Assembly: GCF_002243345.2 (NCBI RefSeq)
Contig: NZ_CP022655.2
Location: 3,102,501 to 3,166,500, forward strand
Reading direction: 5' to 3'
DNA from: Paenibacillus sp. RUD330
GTDB lineage: Bacteria > Bacillota > Bacilli > Paenibacillales > Paenibacillaceae
DNA: 64,000 bases
A model generated the notes under the pieces. That model had not been told where the DNA came from. It worked only from the letters and a program-made list of their open reading frames with translations, and ran no database searches. A program made the translations under genes and the position numbers. Shown here one piece after another: positions 63,752 to 64,000 of this stretch (its first letter is position 1; each line of letters starts with the position of its first letter).

Positions 63752-63790
63752 CGTTCCCCTAACCCCTTCGCGAATGAGTTCACGTTCCTC

Positions 63791-63819
63791 ATTGTACCAT
63801 CGCGAGCAGGCGATGAGAA
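63791..63819 (-). promoter_or_regulatory. Candidate promoter of the 63269 gene
   Basis: Minus strand TTCTCA (63819-63814, 4 of 6), a 17-base spacer and TACAAT (63796-63791) with extended TGG before it. The expected start is about 32 bases ahead of the ATG at 63751. The remaining bases up to 64000 hold no gene that I can support. Confidence 0.55.
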
Positions 63820-64000
63820 CGGCCAGGAGCTTCCCTGCTGCATGTCCGCCGTTCATTTTGACGGCACGAAGGCCACCTTCCTTCCGACCGGCATCCGGCA
63901 ACCGCCGCCCCTATCCGGAGCGCCTTGGCCGCAGGCAAGTCTTCCGTCTGCGCCATCGACCGGGAAGCAGCGGACGTAAGGAGTCTCTTGCCTCCCATAA

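Noticed and set aside
63230-63979. Plus-strand frame at the right edge
   Set aside because: It is antisense to the pyrophosphohydrolase gene and its promoter region and has no ribosome binding site.
1-64000. tRNA, rRNA, insertion sequences, prophage or a defence system
   Set aside because: No tRNA-like cloverleaf or CCA end, transposase, integrase, restriction or toxin-antitoxin signature was recognised on either strand; the window is almost wholly core genes.

Overview
This window is a stretch of core chromosome from a GC-rich endospore-forming Firmicute, most likely Paenibacillus or a close relative. The evidence is gene order: blocks that match Bacillus subtilis synteny (the fla/che operon next to codY; topA-trmFO-hslVU-codY; the rnhB-ylqG-ylqH, rbgA, lepB, rplS-trmD-rimM, rpsP-ffh-ylxM, ftsY-smc-rnc, acpP-fab-plsX-fapR blocks; the ylbH-ylbN-rpmF region), combined with AAGGAGG-type ribosome binding sites, TTG and GTG starts, sporulation gene ylbJ and signal peptidase/SRP genes of Gram-positive type. 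No rRNA, tRNA, CRISPR array, insertion sequence or prophage was seen.

Layout. Positions 3-15105 (minus strand) hold the promoter-proximal two thirds of a fla/che operon read from flgB down to fliP: basal-body rod (flgB, flgC, fliE), MS ring (fliF), C ring (fliG, fliM, fliY), export ATPase complex (fliH, fliI, fliJ), hook assembly (MotE-like, fliK, flgD, flgE, flbD), fliL, a CheY and export-gate parts (fliO, fliP); fliQ starts at the very edge. Positions 15323-22808 (minus) hold codY, hslU, hslV, trmFO, topA and dprA; 22984-25123 holds sucD-sucC. A small plus-strand island at 25393-27456 carries comM and an unrecognised protein. Positions 27588-38489 (minus) hold yraN, two flagellar-export-like orphans (ylqH, ylqG), rnhB, rbgA, lepB, rplS, trmD, rimM, rpsP, ffh, ylxM and ftsY. 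Positions 38562-49349 (minus) hold smc, rnc and a full type II fatty-acid and phospholipid initiation set (fabF, acpP, fabG, fabD, fabH, plsX, fapR); rpmF and yceD follow to 50287. Positions 50422-55402 carry tmcAL (+), ylbL (-), ylbJ (+), coaD (-) and rsmD (-). The last part, 55793-63751, is more accessory: a secreted GH18 chitinase (+), P5C dehydrogenase (-), proline dehydrogenase (+), arginase (+), an RNase J (-) and a MazG/HisE-like pyrophosphohydrolase (-).

How it works together. Motility, nutrient sensing (CodY), protein quality control (HslVU), DNA uptake processing (DprA, ComM), protein targeting (Ffh, FtsY, LepB), ribosome assembly and lipid synthesis are packed in tightly coupled operons, with many 4-base ATGA overlaps. 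Regulation visible in the sequence includes a near-consensus CodY box between codY and flgB, a FapR operator on the fapR promoter, a leader hairpin ahead of rplS, and several sigma-A promoters, four of which share an extended -10 of the form TGGTA(C/T)(A/G)AT.

I did not find a clearly new system. The best leads are a non-canonical ATC start for fapR, a 36-bp tandem duplication that appears to have created a promoter for an unrecognised transglutaminase-like protein lacking its expected cysteine, and the loss of khpA (between rpsP and rimM) and codV/xerC (between trmFO and hslV) from otherwise conserved blocks. All functional statements rest on reading motifs and on remembered families; no database search was run.
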